Assembly (NCBI GenBank): GCA_911728435.2
Contig: OU452206.1
Coordinates: 496,001 to 560,000 of the forward strand
Source: Apoderus coryli
Taxonomy: Eukaryota > Arthropoda > Insecta > Coleoptera > Attelabidae
Length of the DNA: 64,000 nucleotides
Reading direction: 5' to 3'
Below, in pieces: positions 22,941 to 33,558 of this stretch (its first letter is position 1; each line of letters opens with the position of its first letter). The notes under the pieces are model-generated. The model was given only the letters and a program-made list of their open reading frames with translations. It was not told the origin of the DNA and did no database searches. The translations under genes were made by a program, and so were the position numbers.

Positions 22941-25830
22941 CGACTTAATGGAAAACTCAAAAGTAAATGCTAGCATCATGATATGTAACATACTACACCT
23001 AAATACACAGTGTGTCTCTAATAAATTAAACTTATTTGAATTGTACCTATCTGGAAATTTGGTTCATGTTTTATGTTTAACAGAACATTGGCAATCCGAG
23101 GATAGGATGCAGGGTATTTTTCTGCGAAACTATACTTTGGTGACGTACTTTTGTCGAGTCTTAAATCGTCATGGTGGTACTGCAATTTTTGTGAAAAATG
23201 ATGTATACTCCATGTGTAAGCCGTTAGCTTGTGTAAGTGAGTTTTGTGTTGAGTTGGACTTTGAATGTTCAGCGGTTGTCTATGATAGGGTTGTTTGCGT
23301 TATTACAATTTATCGATCACCCTCTGGTGACATTAACATTTTTTGTTCTAGACTGGTAGCGCTTTTGACTGAGGTGTCAAGTAAGTTCGATGTGTTGCTT
23401 ATATGTGGCGATCTTAACATTGATGAAATGGGTGGACGATGCCAATACAATGTCAGGGTTTTGAGGGATGTGATTGACTCGTTTGGCTTGTCCTCGCTTG
23501 TCGAATCTCCGACTCGTGTCGCGAGTGTTGCTTCTAGAACAGTCTTATCGAGAATTGACTATGTTATAACAAATTCACCAGAATCTACACAGGTAACAAA
23601 TTTCAATATTGGGTTCTCAGATCATTATGCTCAATGGGCAAAAATTTCATATAATTCTTTTAAATCTTTAGTTCATAGTAGAGGTGAGGCAAGTTATAGG
23701 CAATTTAGCGATTCTGCAATCAATGAATTTCGATTTCATTTTGGGCAGTTTGACATTGACAACTTAGCGAGCATGAGTTTTGACGACGCATTCGAGAGAT
23801 TCTGGAAGAGACTTGAGTGGAGTTTTAATATATCTTTTCCTCTGAGATCTATGAAGTCTTCTTCCTCCAGGTCAAAATTCAAAATATTTTTCTCAGATGA
23901 GTTGCAGCGTAGATATTTAGAACTACAAAACATTAATTGGTTAAGGCAACGCATTCAAGATGAGGAATTACATCATACGTATAGGGAACTCAGGGGGGAT
24001 GTCAGTAGACGGGTGTCATATGAAAAGGGCTTAATATTCAATAATTATTTGGCGCATTCTAGCAGCAAGTCAAGGGCTGTTTGGAATGTCTTTAGAGAGC
24101 ATACTGGTAAGAAACGTAAAACACATAATCCACTAACTCTGGTTCAGGGCAATAATATAATTAGGAATCCATCTGAAATAGCTGCTGCTTTTTGTACATA
24201 TTTTGCAACTGTCGTGACTGATAAATTAGATGCGCACTTTAATGGTAATCTCCCTACAACCTGTACTGTAGGGTCCCTAAACTCTAGGAGTATGTTTTTT
24301 TATCCGGTATTACCTCATGAGGTGGCAGGGGTGATATCGAAGTTTCCAAATAAGAAATCTACTGGCATTGACAGCATACCCATTAAGTTAATAAAAAATT
24401 CTTCTGATGTGCTTTGTCCTGTATTGGCAGAATTAACAAATATGTCAGTGCGGTGTGGTCACTTCCCAGAACACCTTAAGAGGGCGCTAATAGTACCAAT
24501 CTATAAAAAGGGAGACAGCAGTGCTGTTGAAAATTATCGTCCCATAGCACTGCTGAGTTCTGTATCAAAGATTATCGAGAAGATTGTGGCAGAGAGAATA
24601 TTTGAGTTTTTGAACGCTTGTAACGTGTTGAGCGGATGTCAACACGGTTTTAGACAAGGGTTTTCAACCGAAACGTGTACCAGCGAATTTATCCAGAAAA
24701 TGCACGATCTATCGGATAGTGGTTCGTACGTGGTCGCACTTTTATTTGACCTGTCCAGCGCATTTGATGTGGTGGATAAAAATTTCTTATGCCAAAAACT
24801 GGAAAATATTGGCATACGCGGACCCATAAACGAATGGATACGTTCTTATTTATCCAACAGGAAGATCGCTGTAAAAATTGAGTCTGTGATATCAGTTTTT
24901 CAGGACCTTGATTTAGGGACTCCTCAAGGGAGCATACTTGGTCCACTGCTTTTCCTTCTTTACGTTAACGATCTTCCTATGAATATCACGCACGGCTCTC
25001 TTTACATGTATGCTGATGACACTACAATATTATTGTCCGACAGAGAACCGGATATCCTCAAGCAAAAAATCGATGTCACACTTCAAGAGTTTAAAAAATG
25101 GTGTCGAAATAATCGCCTCATTATCAACTTCGACAAAACAGTCGCTTTGCAATTTAGTAGATATAGGACTCTTGACCTTCAAATTAGTTTTGATAACATT
25201 CAACTAACCTTGTCAGAGTCTGTCAAACTTTTGGGAGTGTATGTTGATCCAGAGTTGAGCTGGATATCGCAAGTAGACCACCTTTGTAAAAATTTGAACA
25301 GACACTTGTATGTGTTGTATTCTCTGAAGGATGTTATGAGTTTGGATGCATTGATTTCGGTTTACTATGCCTTGGTTTACTCTGCAATTTCATACGGTAT
25401 AGTCGTCTGGGGTAGGAGTGCAGAAATTGGCAGGGTTTTTGTACTCCAAAAGAGAGCAATCAGGTGTATTTTTAAACTGCCCTATAGGACTACGTGCAGG
25501 GACACTTTCAAGAGCAACGGTTTGCTTACAGTTCCCTCAATTTACCTGTACAAATTGCTCTTATATACATTTAGACATAAGAATTCTATACCTACACGCG
25601 GAAATAATCACGATTACTTTACTAGGGGACGAAATGAATTGCATCTACCTCGCCCAAGACACGAATTTTTTAAAAAATCGCCAAAGTATTCTGGTCGCTA
25701 TTACTATAATCTACTCCCTGAAGATCTGAAGAACTGCCACTCTGAGACTGAATTCAAAAGAAAATTAAAATTCTTGTTGACCGATGGCGCATTCTATACC
25801 TTGCAGGAATTCACGGCTGCTGTACAGTGA
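22906..25830 (+). CDS. LINE ORF2: APE endonuclease and reverse transcriptase
   Basis: 974 codons with no break. The likely start is the ATG at 22948 (MENSKVNAS), since the first 14 residues overlap ORF1. Endonuclease blocks: LNTQCVSNKL, LCLTEHW, CGDLNIDEM, SRIDYVIT and FSDHYAQW. Reverse transcriptase blocks from about residue 520: PIYKKGDSSAVENYRPIALL, HGFRQGFSTET, LLFDLSSAFDVV, GTPQGSILGPLLFLLYVNDL and the catalytic YADD (about 25009-25020). There is a C-terminal Cys/His-poor domain. All key blocks look intact, so the copy may be competent. Confidence 0.93.
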   Translation: MFCLTEVSFFCNDLMENSKVNASIMICNILHLNTQCVSNKLNLFELYLSGNLVHVLCLTEHWQSEDRMQGIFLRNYTLVTYFCRVLNRHGGTAIFVKNDVYSMCKPLACVSEFCVELDFECSAVVYDRVVCVITIYRSPSGDINIFCSRLVALLTEVSSKFDVLLICGDLNIDEMGGRCQYNVRVLRDVIDSFGLSSLVESPTRVASVASRTVLSRIDYVITNSPESTQVTNFNIGFSDHYAQWAKISYNSFKSLVHSRGEASYRQFSDSAINEFRFHFGQFDIDNLASMSFDDAFERFWKRLEWSFNISFPLRSMKSSSSRSKFKIFFSDELQRRYLELQNINWLRQRIQDEELHHTYRELRGDVSRRVSYEKGLIFNNYLAHSSSKSRAVWNVFREHTGKKRKTHNPLTLVQGNNIIRNPSEIAAAFCTYFATVVTDKLDAHFNGNLPTTCTVGSLNSRSMFFYPVLPHEVAGVISKFPNKKSTGIDSIPIKLIKNSSDVLCPVLAELTNMSVRCGHFPEHLKRALIVPIYKKGDSSAVENYRPIALLSSVSKIIEKIVAERIFEFLNACNVLSGCQHGFRQGFSTETCTSEFIQKMHDLSDSGSYVVALLFDLSSAFDVVDKNFLCQKLENIGIRGPINEWIRSYLSNRKIAVKIESVISVFQDLDLGTPQGSILGPLLFLLYVNDLPMNITHGSLYMYADDTTILLSDREPDILKQKIDVTLQEFKKWCRNNRLIINFDKTVALQFSRYRTLDLQISFDNIQLTLSESVKLLGVYVDPELSWISQVDHLCKNLNRHLYVLYSLKDVMSLDALISVYYALVYSAISYGIVVWGRSAEIGRVFVLQKRAIRCIFKLPYRTTCRDTFKSNGLLTVPSIYLYKLLLYTFRHKNSIPTRGNNHDYFTRGRNELHLPRPRHEFFKKSPKYSGRYYYNLLPEDLKNCHSETEFKRKLKFLLTDGAFYTLQEFTAAVQ

Positions 25831-26107
25831 TTGTTATTGTTTCTGATTCCTACTTATTTTGGATTTCTTTGTTATTGTGGGTGTGATGTGTGTTATTTTA
25901 TTGTATGTATGTTGGATTAGTGACTGATTTTTGTAATTTGAAGTGTATACAAATTTATTGTTTTTAATATGTGACAAAGACTGTTATAAGTACTTATATA
26001 TGTTTGTATTATGGTCTAACTTATATTGACATTTAATTTATGCGTCTATGTAATAGGTGTTGTAATCTTGACGTGTCTATGTACAGAAATGTACTATTTT
26101 TTGACAG

Positions 26108-26140
26108 AATAAATATTATTATTATTATTATTATTATTAT
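26108..26140 (+). terminator. Poly(A) signal and ATT-repeat tail of the LINE
   Basis: AATAAA at 26108-26113 is followed by about nine ATT repeats, a typical 3' end for this LINE class. Confidence 0.8.
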
Positions 26141-29100
26141 ACCTGAACATGAACTAAATATTTAAAATTATATTATATTACTATTATTTCTAATCAATTG
26201 CACAATGTAAAAATATAAAACAGCTGCCCTAGTGATTCAAAATATCCAAAATACCTAATATTTAAAATAATTTTACACAATATATTCTAAAAAAGCAAAT
26301 AATTAAAAACAATTGTATTTTACCAAAATAAAATACAAGAAAATGTGTAATAATCAGTTGGAGAATCCTAACAATCCATTTAGATGTAGTATGAAAGTTA
26401 ACCTAACCTGGAACACGTAGGGTACAGAAATTATGAAACATGTAAAATGAAAAACTTATCTATCGTAGATATAAAGTTTAATTTATTTACACAAAATAAA
26501 TATAAATACTAAAACATTTAGGTCGTTTTAGCATCCTACACAGTAGGTATATTACATTTTTTAACATAGAAATACTTAATATCTCCTTCTCCTTTTACTT
26601 TTGTAACTAAGATATAATTTATATAATTATTTCTATTAAAGTAAGTAAGTAAAATAATACTTTTTATTAGATAATCTGTGGCTAAAGAATAAATCATCTA
26701 AAGCCATTTCCCTTAAAAAAATAATATAATACTTTTAATAACACCTCGTATCTCTTAAATTATTATTTCTTTAAATATGCCCTGCCCCACTGCCCACTGA
26801 TTTTGTATGTTTTTATCTATTTAGATAAATTGAAAGTAGGTAGGTACGTAGATTTGATATATTCAATGCTGGTTTACTATTATTACCAAAAATTGAATGC
26901 TATAGAACGAACGATCGAAAATTGTATTTATTAAAAAGAATGTTTGTTTGTTTTTTGGCATTATGCAGGTAAAGAAAAATATTACTATTTAAACAATTTT
27001 ATAGTGTTTTGTATTTTTAGATATTGTATAACGTTTTGTTATCAAGAAATATGGGTGAGGATCACGTCGTAAATGCATTTCCTCTCATTACGAAGTAGAT
27101 GGCTTTACCCCAGATAAATAATTATAACACACCAAATTGGACTAGGTGTCCGTACGACTTGATGCAACGATTTCATAGGTGCGAAATTTGTTTTATTGCT
27201 TATAAAATACACACATACACAAAGACAGACAGACTTCCATCTGGAAATGGTCTTAATCGTCTCAGGGAACTTCAAAATGGTTATATCCGTCTTTATCTCA
27301 ATTTTTTGTTAGCGTGTTGACAATACTTTCCATGTGCGGGAAAGTAAAATACATTAAATATTAAATACCTAAATGTACATCTATATAGGTAATGTATATC
27401 TATATGTATAAAATATAATTAGAAGAGAAATTATTTTGTGGCATAGCGGAAAATATATGATATTTACAATTTAAAGCTTTCATATGTGTCTATAATAATA
27501 AAAATAATGGGTATAATTCATAAAAATAGGTATTTACAAGATTAGCGAGCAGAAAAAGATTGTGTTTAGTTATGTTAGGTTATTTTAGGCTAGGTTAGGT
27601 AACCTTAGGCTAGGTTAGATTAGGTTATATTAGGTTAGGTTAGGTTAGGTTAGATTAAGTAAAGTTAGGATTGCTTATAATAAAAAAAAATTAGGTTAGT
27701 ATTTGAAATAATCTTGCAAAGTCAATAGTATTTTGAAAATATTTCCTAGAGGTTGATATATGTCTTTTTATGTTTAAAGAAAATTGTTGTTTTTCTTAGT
27801 CGCCCATTTAATCCTAATATCAAACACTTAAAATTAAAACATCTTATGATCAATAAACCACAGTAAATCAGAAACGGTAAAATCTTGTATATTTCGAACA
27901 ACCGAGATATTTTAAGAAAACAACCAATTCTGGACACCCTTAACTCAATATATCTTCTAGTTGTGTGTGTAGTTTGTTATATAAATTTTTGCCGAAGGGT
28001 CCTTCCTTTTCGAGACACAGGGAGTTAAAAAAAATATCAACATTCATACGAAAAAATTGAGACCGTTATTTCTAATAATTCATAGTCAGTTAGAAAAAAT
28101 AATATATTTTTTATCTCCTTGTATCTCGAAAAAGAAGGCTCATTTGCAAAAATTTGTATAAAGAACTACACTTATTTTAAGCAGTTCTATCACCTACAGC
28201 AATTTGGCCATGTCTTTCTGAAGCACCCTGTATAGGATAAACTAACAGAAACTTATAAATAATCAAACATATTTAGTATTCTATTCCTGAAACCTTCGTT
28301 TTCTTGATATATATAAAAAAAAGTATTTAAAAGTAATCTTTAAATAGGGAAAAAATAAGTAATAAAACTAACATATTAGATTAGTTAACTATGTTCTGGT
28401 CTGTAATTTAGCATAACTGATGATAGGACAAGTGTATTACTGATGGTTAATAATTCATATCAAAATAATTAATGTCCACGAGGAGTTACCATATCCAAAG
28501 CTAAATTTCACTAGTGTATTTTTATCTTTGATATAGATCAATTAAAGTATGCCTGCCCCACAAATCAGGTTTTTATTTGCTTAATCTTTACATTGCACAA
28601 TTGCCAGACAATCTTAGAAAAATTGATTTTTGGCACACATAATTATCGCTTATTAATATAAAGTTAATGAAATTATATATTATCTACTTGTTATAAAAGT
28701 AAAATATTAAAAAAAAACAATAGTATATTGTGCAACGAACATGAAATGACATAAATGGTCATTATATGTGAGCAACTAGTGAGAAATGAAAAACAGCACT
28801 ACAATGTACTACACAATTGAACATATATAATAAAGGCATTTAAAGAAAAAATTATTACAGTATAAAGTATGTAAATTTTTAAATATATTTCGTTTAAAAC
28901 AGGAAATTAATGTTTAATTTCAAAATATTTTCACAAAGTGACTATTTTTTGTACCAAATTCCATTGCTAAGTTAAGATAAAAGTAATAGAATTATTTGTG
29001 ACGTTAGTGAGGAGGCCGTTGGTCCTGGAACATGTCCGGAATTTTGCAATGTACAGACTGCAAATATACGAGTAATACCTACTTGAGTTTTATTTAAATT

Positions 29101-29184
29101 AAGTTGCACAATTTTTTCTGAAATTTACCAACTTGCTACATTTATCCCTATATAAACAGTCTTGGACACACTCACTACTCCTGA
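26141..29184. other. AT-rich non-coding interior of the giant transposon
   Basis: 3 kb without a credible gene. It contains a TTAGG tract (27573-27660). It also holds an imperfect inverted repeat around 27995-28140 (CCTTCCTTTTCGAGACACAGG against CCTTGTATCTCGAAAAAGAAGG), followed by a CACCCTGTATA word, probably a small MITE relic. The word GTAGGTA and similar TAGGTA words recur. Confidence 0.6.
27573..27660 (+). repeat. Short interstitial TTAGG telomere-type tract
   Basis: Four perfect TTAGG units in a row (27630-27649) sit inside a longer degenerate stretch of TTAGGTTA and CTAGGTTA words. TTAGG is the ancestral insect telomere repeat. The tract is far too short to be a telomere. Confidence 0.75.
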
Positions 29185-29649
29185 TTAATAATTGTAGCAA
29201 ATTAAACACATATTATTATGCACGAAGTCAGTTTGACCAGAATATGAACATTTGATGTGGACCATCCGGGAACAGAAATTACATTTCAAAAATGCATCAA
29301 AAGCATCTCTATTACAAACCAAACATTTGGATTTCATATCTTTAGATTTTTTAAGAATCAGGTGTTTTAAATAAATTCGAAACTCATCCATATTGCAGTA
29401 GGTATCTAGAGGTGTATTTTCACACAGCAGTTTGAAAATATATATGATATATGGGCCACAATTATAGCTATCATTTTGCAAAATATGCACAAACAATTTT
29501 GGAGTTAAAGGTTCATTACAAATAAAATCAGAATTGATGTCTTTGTAGTATAACAGAAATTTTTCAAATTTTTTTAAGTACATTTGATTTTTTTCTTCCG
29601 TAGACCCCATTGGATCAATAAAACTAAATGTTTTTTTTAAGAAAATCAA
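29185..29649 (-). CDS. Giant-transposon protein, C-terminal part: Ulp1 protease end and second PHD-like finger
   Basis: A 154-codon frame that continues the 29624-32113 frame after a 1-nt shift at a run of eight T (29631-29638). FIDPMGS provides the Asp (D12) and QNDSYNCGPY the Gln (Q58) and the catalytic Cys (C64) of a Ulp1/C48 SUMO-type protease; its His is in the upstream frame. Residues 109-151 form a C4HC3 finger: C109, C112, C123, C126, H131, C134, C148 and C151. The first ATG is unlikely to be a true start. Ulp1 domains occur in several Mutator and KDZ transposons, where their role is unknown. Confidence 0.8.
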   Translation of the reverse strand: MIFLKKTFSFIDPMGSTEEKNQMYLKKFEKFLLYYKDINSDFICNEPLTPKLFVHILQNDSYNCGPYIIYIFKLLCENTPLDTYCNMDEFRIYLKHLILKKSKDMKSKCLVCNRDAFDAFLKCNFCSRMVHIKCSYSGQTDFVHNNMCLICYNY

Positions 29650-32113
29650 TAATAACTAAACAAAAATGGTTTCTATTGACAACTATGGGCATAGCTAATA
29701 AATCTAACTTGATATTAATTTGTTTTAAGAAATATTCAGAGTAGTTTTCGTTTTCAAATACTTGTGTAGCAAGCGTTTCTTCTATGATATGATATTTTTC
29801 TTTCCAGTTTATGATATTCATAACTAGACTTACTAGAACACCAGTCAGCCAATTTTTGTGTGAAAGGGTATCAAAGTCAGTTAATAATATTTCTTTAATA
29901 ATAAACTGTGTATTATCAAATGTAGCTACAATATAATCCCTCCCAATATCTCTATAATAGTTAATATCGTCAACCAAACCGTTCTCAAAGCAATTAATTT
30001 TCTTAAGTATTGTCCACTTTCGGTCCCGAGGAAGATGATTTTCACTTGGTGATACTAAGAGTGGTAAATAAAAAAAGTAATAAAACTCCTGTAAACTTTG
30101 TATCATATTTGCCCAAAACTTAAAATCTCTTAGTATTCTTTGAATTTTGATGTCATTATTAGTGTATATGACGAAGTCGCACCATGGTCTGTTAACTAAT
30201 TCCAGCAGACCTTGAATTTGGAAATAATACGAATGTGAGGGTTTAAGATTTCCATCTTTATCAAGGTAGTTTAATTTTTGATAATGAATTTTATTATTTT
30301 TCAGTGAATATGGGCACTTGACTTCAATAATTCCATCATTATTTATAAGGCCACCAGGCGATCCTGCCAAGAAACTGTATTTTGTGTGAACATATAATCC
30401 ACAGTTTTTCACTGGATTTTGTGATTTTAAAATGTAGGCTTCAATAGCCTTATTTTCATTAGCTATACCGTAGTTAACGGCAGAAATATTTGAGATATCT
30501 CTCTGATTCAGTAACTGTTGACTAAGTTTTACTTTAGCATCATAATTTTTTGATTTAACAATTTTGCCAAAGTTTGAACTGGTCAATCTTTTTTTCCGTT
30601 CTTCTTTCCAAATTGTGGAATTTCTTTGTTCCCGTGTGGATCTTTCAATGGAATTAATTTGTTCAATATTTTTTGATTGTATAATTTGATTTAAGAATTT
30701 TTCACACTTTTCTTTTAAATTATTCTGACCAACACCATTCCCAATTTCAACTTCATTCTGTGGGGAATTGTTGCAAAATTTGCATAAAAATCTTCCAGTA
30801 TATGATTTGTTGTTTTCTGGGTCATCACATACTTGATGAATCCAAATACTACACAAATCACACTGTACCCAATTGGCAGTGGTATTTAAACGACCAGACC
30901 CACAATAAAGACATATATCAACGTCTAAGGAAACTTCTTTAGCTACAGATTCTTCCAATTTTTTAAAACGTACGTTACGAAGAGCTTGGCCGTTAAAAGT
31001 GTTTGATATTTTTTTTACTTTTCTTTGCCAAGTTTCCTCACACGTTTGTTCAACATGAGGATCCTTTATGATTTTTGTTAAGTTTTTTTTGGGAATACGC
31101 AATAAATATTCTTTGTAAATGCTTAAAACATTTGCGCGACTTTTCCTTAAGAATCTGGACGCTTTCAAATTTTTTTCACTTTTTAAAATGTTAAGTTTAA
31201 CATTTCCGAAATAATTTTCCACGTAACAATTACTGAATCTATTCTGGCCATACTCTGCTCGAATTAAAAGAGCTGTCCACAAAGAACAGTATGGCAAATA
31301 CTTATCCATTACCAAGTTAAAAAACTCAGGACAATAAAACGAATTTAATGTTTTATTGTTTATATTGTGTTGATAGGATTCAGTAATCTCTACATGGAGA
31401 TTATGTCGCGTAATTAATGATTTGAAGTAATGATAAAATGGGCTGCATTGATATAAAGATGTATTTTCAAAGTCAAAATCAATATTGTTGATATCACAGA
31501 TATCAGGGTATGTTAAACTGGGTGCAGTTAGAGTAAATAATGTAGCACGTGCTTTTGAAACAGCCTTACAAGTGTTATCTGTATTTAACAAAATATATAT
31601 AGCTTCAAACCATGTTGAAATTGCAGCAATATGGTCCGCCTGAATACAAGAGGCAAAAGCTGATTTCAGAAAATTTTGCTCAAATTCAGTAGCAAAATAT
31701 TTACTAATGTCTTTGGACACCATTTTCATAAAATGCGCACAACATAGATGTAGTGTAATAAAATCTTTCGGTATTTTTTCCGTACCAACAGTGATATTAT
31801 AACTAAAAATTAAATACTCTTTTAATGAAATATTATTGCAAGCTCTACAAATTCCATGAAGATTTGCAAAGGAAAAGTCACTCACAACCGATCCAAATAA
31901 CGGCCATTTAGCATATTCTTCACAAAAAGATTTGAAATCGTAAAAAATTTGAAAAATGTTTTTGGTTTTGTGACTACTGGAAATCATTTCAAACACTGGA
32001 AATATTCTACTGTTATTTAAAGGAGTTACAGCTGAGTACAAGTAAACCCTTTTATCCAGCTTGTCAGGTTTTCTAACCACATTTCCCGTAGCATCAAAAT
32101 AAATTGTCGGCAA
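29624..32113 (-). CDS. Giant-transposon transposase core with PHD finger, YqaJ nuclease and start of Ulp1
   Basis: 829 codons. Residues 1-310 fit a MULE/NOF-like DDE core: D7 in YFDATG, D79 in VVSDFSFANLHG, the C/H block LHLCCAHFMK (121-130) and E299 in NCYVENYFGNVK. Residues 401-447 are a clean PHD finger (C401, C404, C418, C421, H426, C429, C444, C447). Residues about 495-690 match YqaJ-type PD-(D/E)xK recombinase nucleases: RLTSSNFG, E553, GSPGGLI (584-590), E597-V-K599 and YYFQIQGLLEL. The usual Asp of SPDG is Gly587, one base from GAT, so the nuclease may be dead. Residues 745-829 start the Ulp1 fold, with H816 in VVNRNHFCLVIID. The frame begins inside the protein, not at a true start. 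Assignments are by motif reading. Confidence 0.82.
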   Translation of the reverse strand: MPTIYFDATGNVVRKPDKLDKRVYLYSAVTPLNNSRIFPVFEMISSSHKTKNIFQIFYDFKSFCEEYAKWPLFGSVVSDFSFANLHGICRACNNISLKEYLIFSYNITVGTEKIPKDFITLHLCCAHFMKMVSKDISKYFATEFEQNFLKSAFASCIQADHIAAISTWFEAIYILLNTDNTCKAVSKARATLFTLTAPSLTYPDICDINNIDFDFENTSLYQCSPFYHYFKSLITRHNLHVEITESYQHNINNKTLNSFYCPEFFNLVMDKYLPYCSLWTALLIRAEYGQNRFSNCYVENYFGNVKLNILKSEKNLKASRFLRKSRANVLSIYKEYLLRIPKKNLTKIIKDPHVEQTCEETWQRKVKKISNTFNGQALRNVRFKKLEESVAKEVSLDVDICLYCGSGRLNTTANWVQCDLCSIWIHQVCDDPENNKSYTGRFLCKFCNNSPQNEVEIGNGVGQNNLKEKCEKFLNQIIQSKNIEQINSIERSTREQRNSTIWKEERKKRLTSSNFGKIVKSKNYDAKVKLSQQLLNQRDISNISAVNYGIANENKAIEAYILKSQNPVKNCGLYVHTKYSFLAGSPGGLINNDGIIEVKCPYSLKNNKIHYQKLNYLDKDGNLKPSHSYYFQIQGLLELVNRPWCDFVIYTNNDIKIQRILRDFKFWANMIQSLQEFYYFFYLPLLVSPSENHLPRDRKWTILKKINCFENGLVDDINYYRDIGRDYIVATFDNTQFIIKEILLTDFDTLSHKNWLTGVLVSLVMNIINWKEKYHIIEETLATQVFENENYSEYFLKQINIKLDLLAMPIVVNRNHFCLVIIDFLKKNI

Positions 32114-33558
32114 TACTTTTTGATCCTTTTTTGCATATCTAGCACAGTTAGCTGTTCTTTGCTAAATACTTTCACACAGAAAGGTAAACAAACCTCTTGC
32201 AAATATTCCGAATGGCTTCTTTGCATTTGGATGAGATCAAAAATATCATCTGCATTTATGTCTAGATGCGACAGTCCCTCAGACCGCATTTTTCTAAAAT
32301 TGGAATCTGATTTGATATTCTGCAAATTGCCCAATGATATTAATTGACTGTTTGCTTCTAGAATCTTCAATCTTTTTATTTCTGAGGGTAGTTTTCCTTG
32401 AAAGCTTTGTTTAAATATATCTCTTTCGACGCCCTTAACATAAGCAGTAATTTTCTGATTATGACTAAAATTTAATGAACTACTGTAAACATGAACGGTT
32501 CTTGTATTCTGATCTAGTGAAAATATAAATTTTTTGCAATTTTTATGTTTACAAATGGCGTAAATTTTAATTGTTTGATTTTTTAAATATTTTGTATATT
32601 TGAATACTAAACTGCAGGTATTATTTACATATTGCGACATATAATGCCTAAAATAATAAGGAAAGTAATATTTATTTAACTTTCCATCTTTTGTAAATAA
32701 ATATCTACAAATGTTTTCTACTACTATAAAGGAGTCTTCGAGTATAAAACAGTTTTTAAAGTTTACTTTTGGAAGAGTATCAATATTTTTAGTACCTTGT
32801 GGAAGAACCCCAAAATAATTGTTAACCGGCAAATTTTGAAATTCAGGACAAACATCGATTTTTTCAGGAGTTGGGTATTTTATTTTCAATGAATCATTTG
32901 ACATATTATTTTTTTTATCATCTTTCAAATCAATAGATATATTTATTTGATTTGGACTTTTGCATACACTACTTTTCGAATTCACATTGTTTGGAGATAA
33001 ACTGCAATTTGAAAGAATGGGTGATAGGTTACTATTTAAACTGTCGAGGGAGGAATTGCTGTGAAAAGGAGTAGAACACACAATGTTTTTAAAATTATTA
33101 GTTTTAAAATATAATCTGCAACAATATCGCATATATTTTCGATTCTTTAATGTATTTTTTTTATTTAAACTTCTACACATCTTGAGATATAACCCATTAT
33201 TTTTATTATTATTATTATTATTATACATAACTTCTTTATAAGTTATATGGTTTGACTGTAAAAACTCAAAAATAGAATATTTTAAATTATTCTGCCTTTT
33301 AGAAATAAACTGATTTTCTATATTATTTATAAACGACGATTCATTTCTTTTTAAGAATTGTAATATTGTACTAGCATACTTAAATTTACGATCTTTTACT
33401 TCTTCAATTAACTGTTTCGCTACATTTTTGTCGGTTTTAAAATTATTGAAATCATTTGAATTCATATTAGGATATATTTTATACATTGCATTTAAAATGG
33501 TATTAAACATTTTCATTGATTTGTTGCAATTATTTTGATCCATAATAGGTATTACCAA
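32026..33558 (-). CDS. Giant-transposon protein, N-terminal part with Cys/His module
   Basis: 510 codons, likely starting at MDQNNCNKSMKM (ATG at 33543). The first 230 residues are low-complexity, rich in Asn, Ser and Lys. Around residues 340-385 AICKHKNCKKF, then VHVYSSSLNFSH, gives a C-x4-C...H arrangement like the FLYWCH/WRKY-type zinc modules found at the N-terminus of MULE transposases. A helical region (GKLPSEIKRLKILEANSQ) follows. The true protein continues into the 29624-32113 frame. A 1-nt shift at a run of six T (32127-32132) is the likely cause, and the last 30 or so codons here are out-of-frame text. Promoter elements upstream were not resolved. Confidence 0.72.
   Translation of the reverse strand: MVIPIMDQNNCNKSMKMFNTILNAMYKIYPNMNSNDFNNFKTDKNVAKQLIEEVKDRKFKYASTILQFLKRNESSFINNIENQFISKRQNNLKYSIFEFLQSNHITYKEVMYNNNNNNKNNGLYLKMCRSLNKKNTLKNRKYMRYCCRLYFKTNNFKNIVCSTPFHSNSSLDSLNSNLSPILSNCSLSPNNVNSKSSVCKSPNQINISIDLKDDKKNNMSNDSLKIKYPTPEKIDVCPEFQNLPVNNYFGVLPQGTKNIDTLPKVNFKNCFILEDSFIVVENICRYLFTKDGKLNKYYFPYYFRHYMSQYVNNTCSLVFKYTKYLKNQTIKIYAICKHKNCKKFIFSLDQNTRTVHVYSSSLNFSHNQKITAYVKGVERDIFKQSFQGKLPSEIKRLKILEANSQLISLGNLQNIKSDSNFRKMRSEGLSHLDINADDIFDLIQMQRSHSEYLQEVCLPFCVKVFSKEQLTVLDMQKRIKKYCRQFILMLREMWLENLTSWIKGFTCTQL

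Larger units (their letters stand above)
21600..26140 (+). mobile_element. CR1-like non-LTR retrotransposon (LINE), apparently full length
   Basis: Two overlapping frames (ORF1 21759-22940, ORF2 22906-25830) are followed by an AATAAA at 26108 and an (ATT)n tail to 26140. PHD plus esterase in ORF1, and APE endonuclease plus reverse transcriptase in ORF2, are the CR1-clade layout. The 5' end is uncertain (between the last satellite monomer and 21759), and no target duplication was found. It lies between the left TIR and the transposase gene, so it either inserted into the giant transposon or travels with it. 21291-21600 is AT-rich and holds nothing recognisable. Confidence 0.85.
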
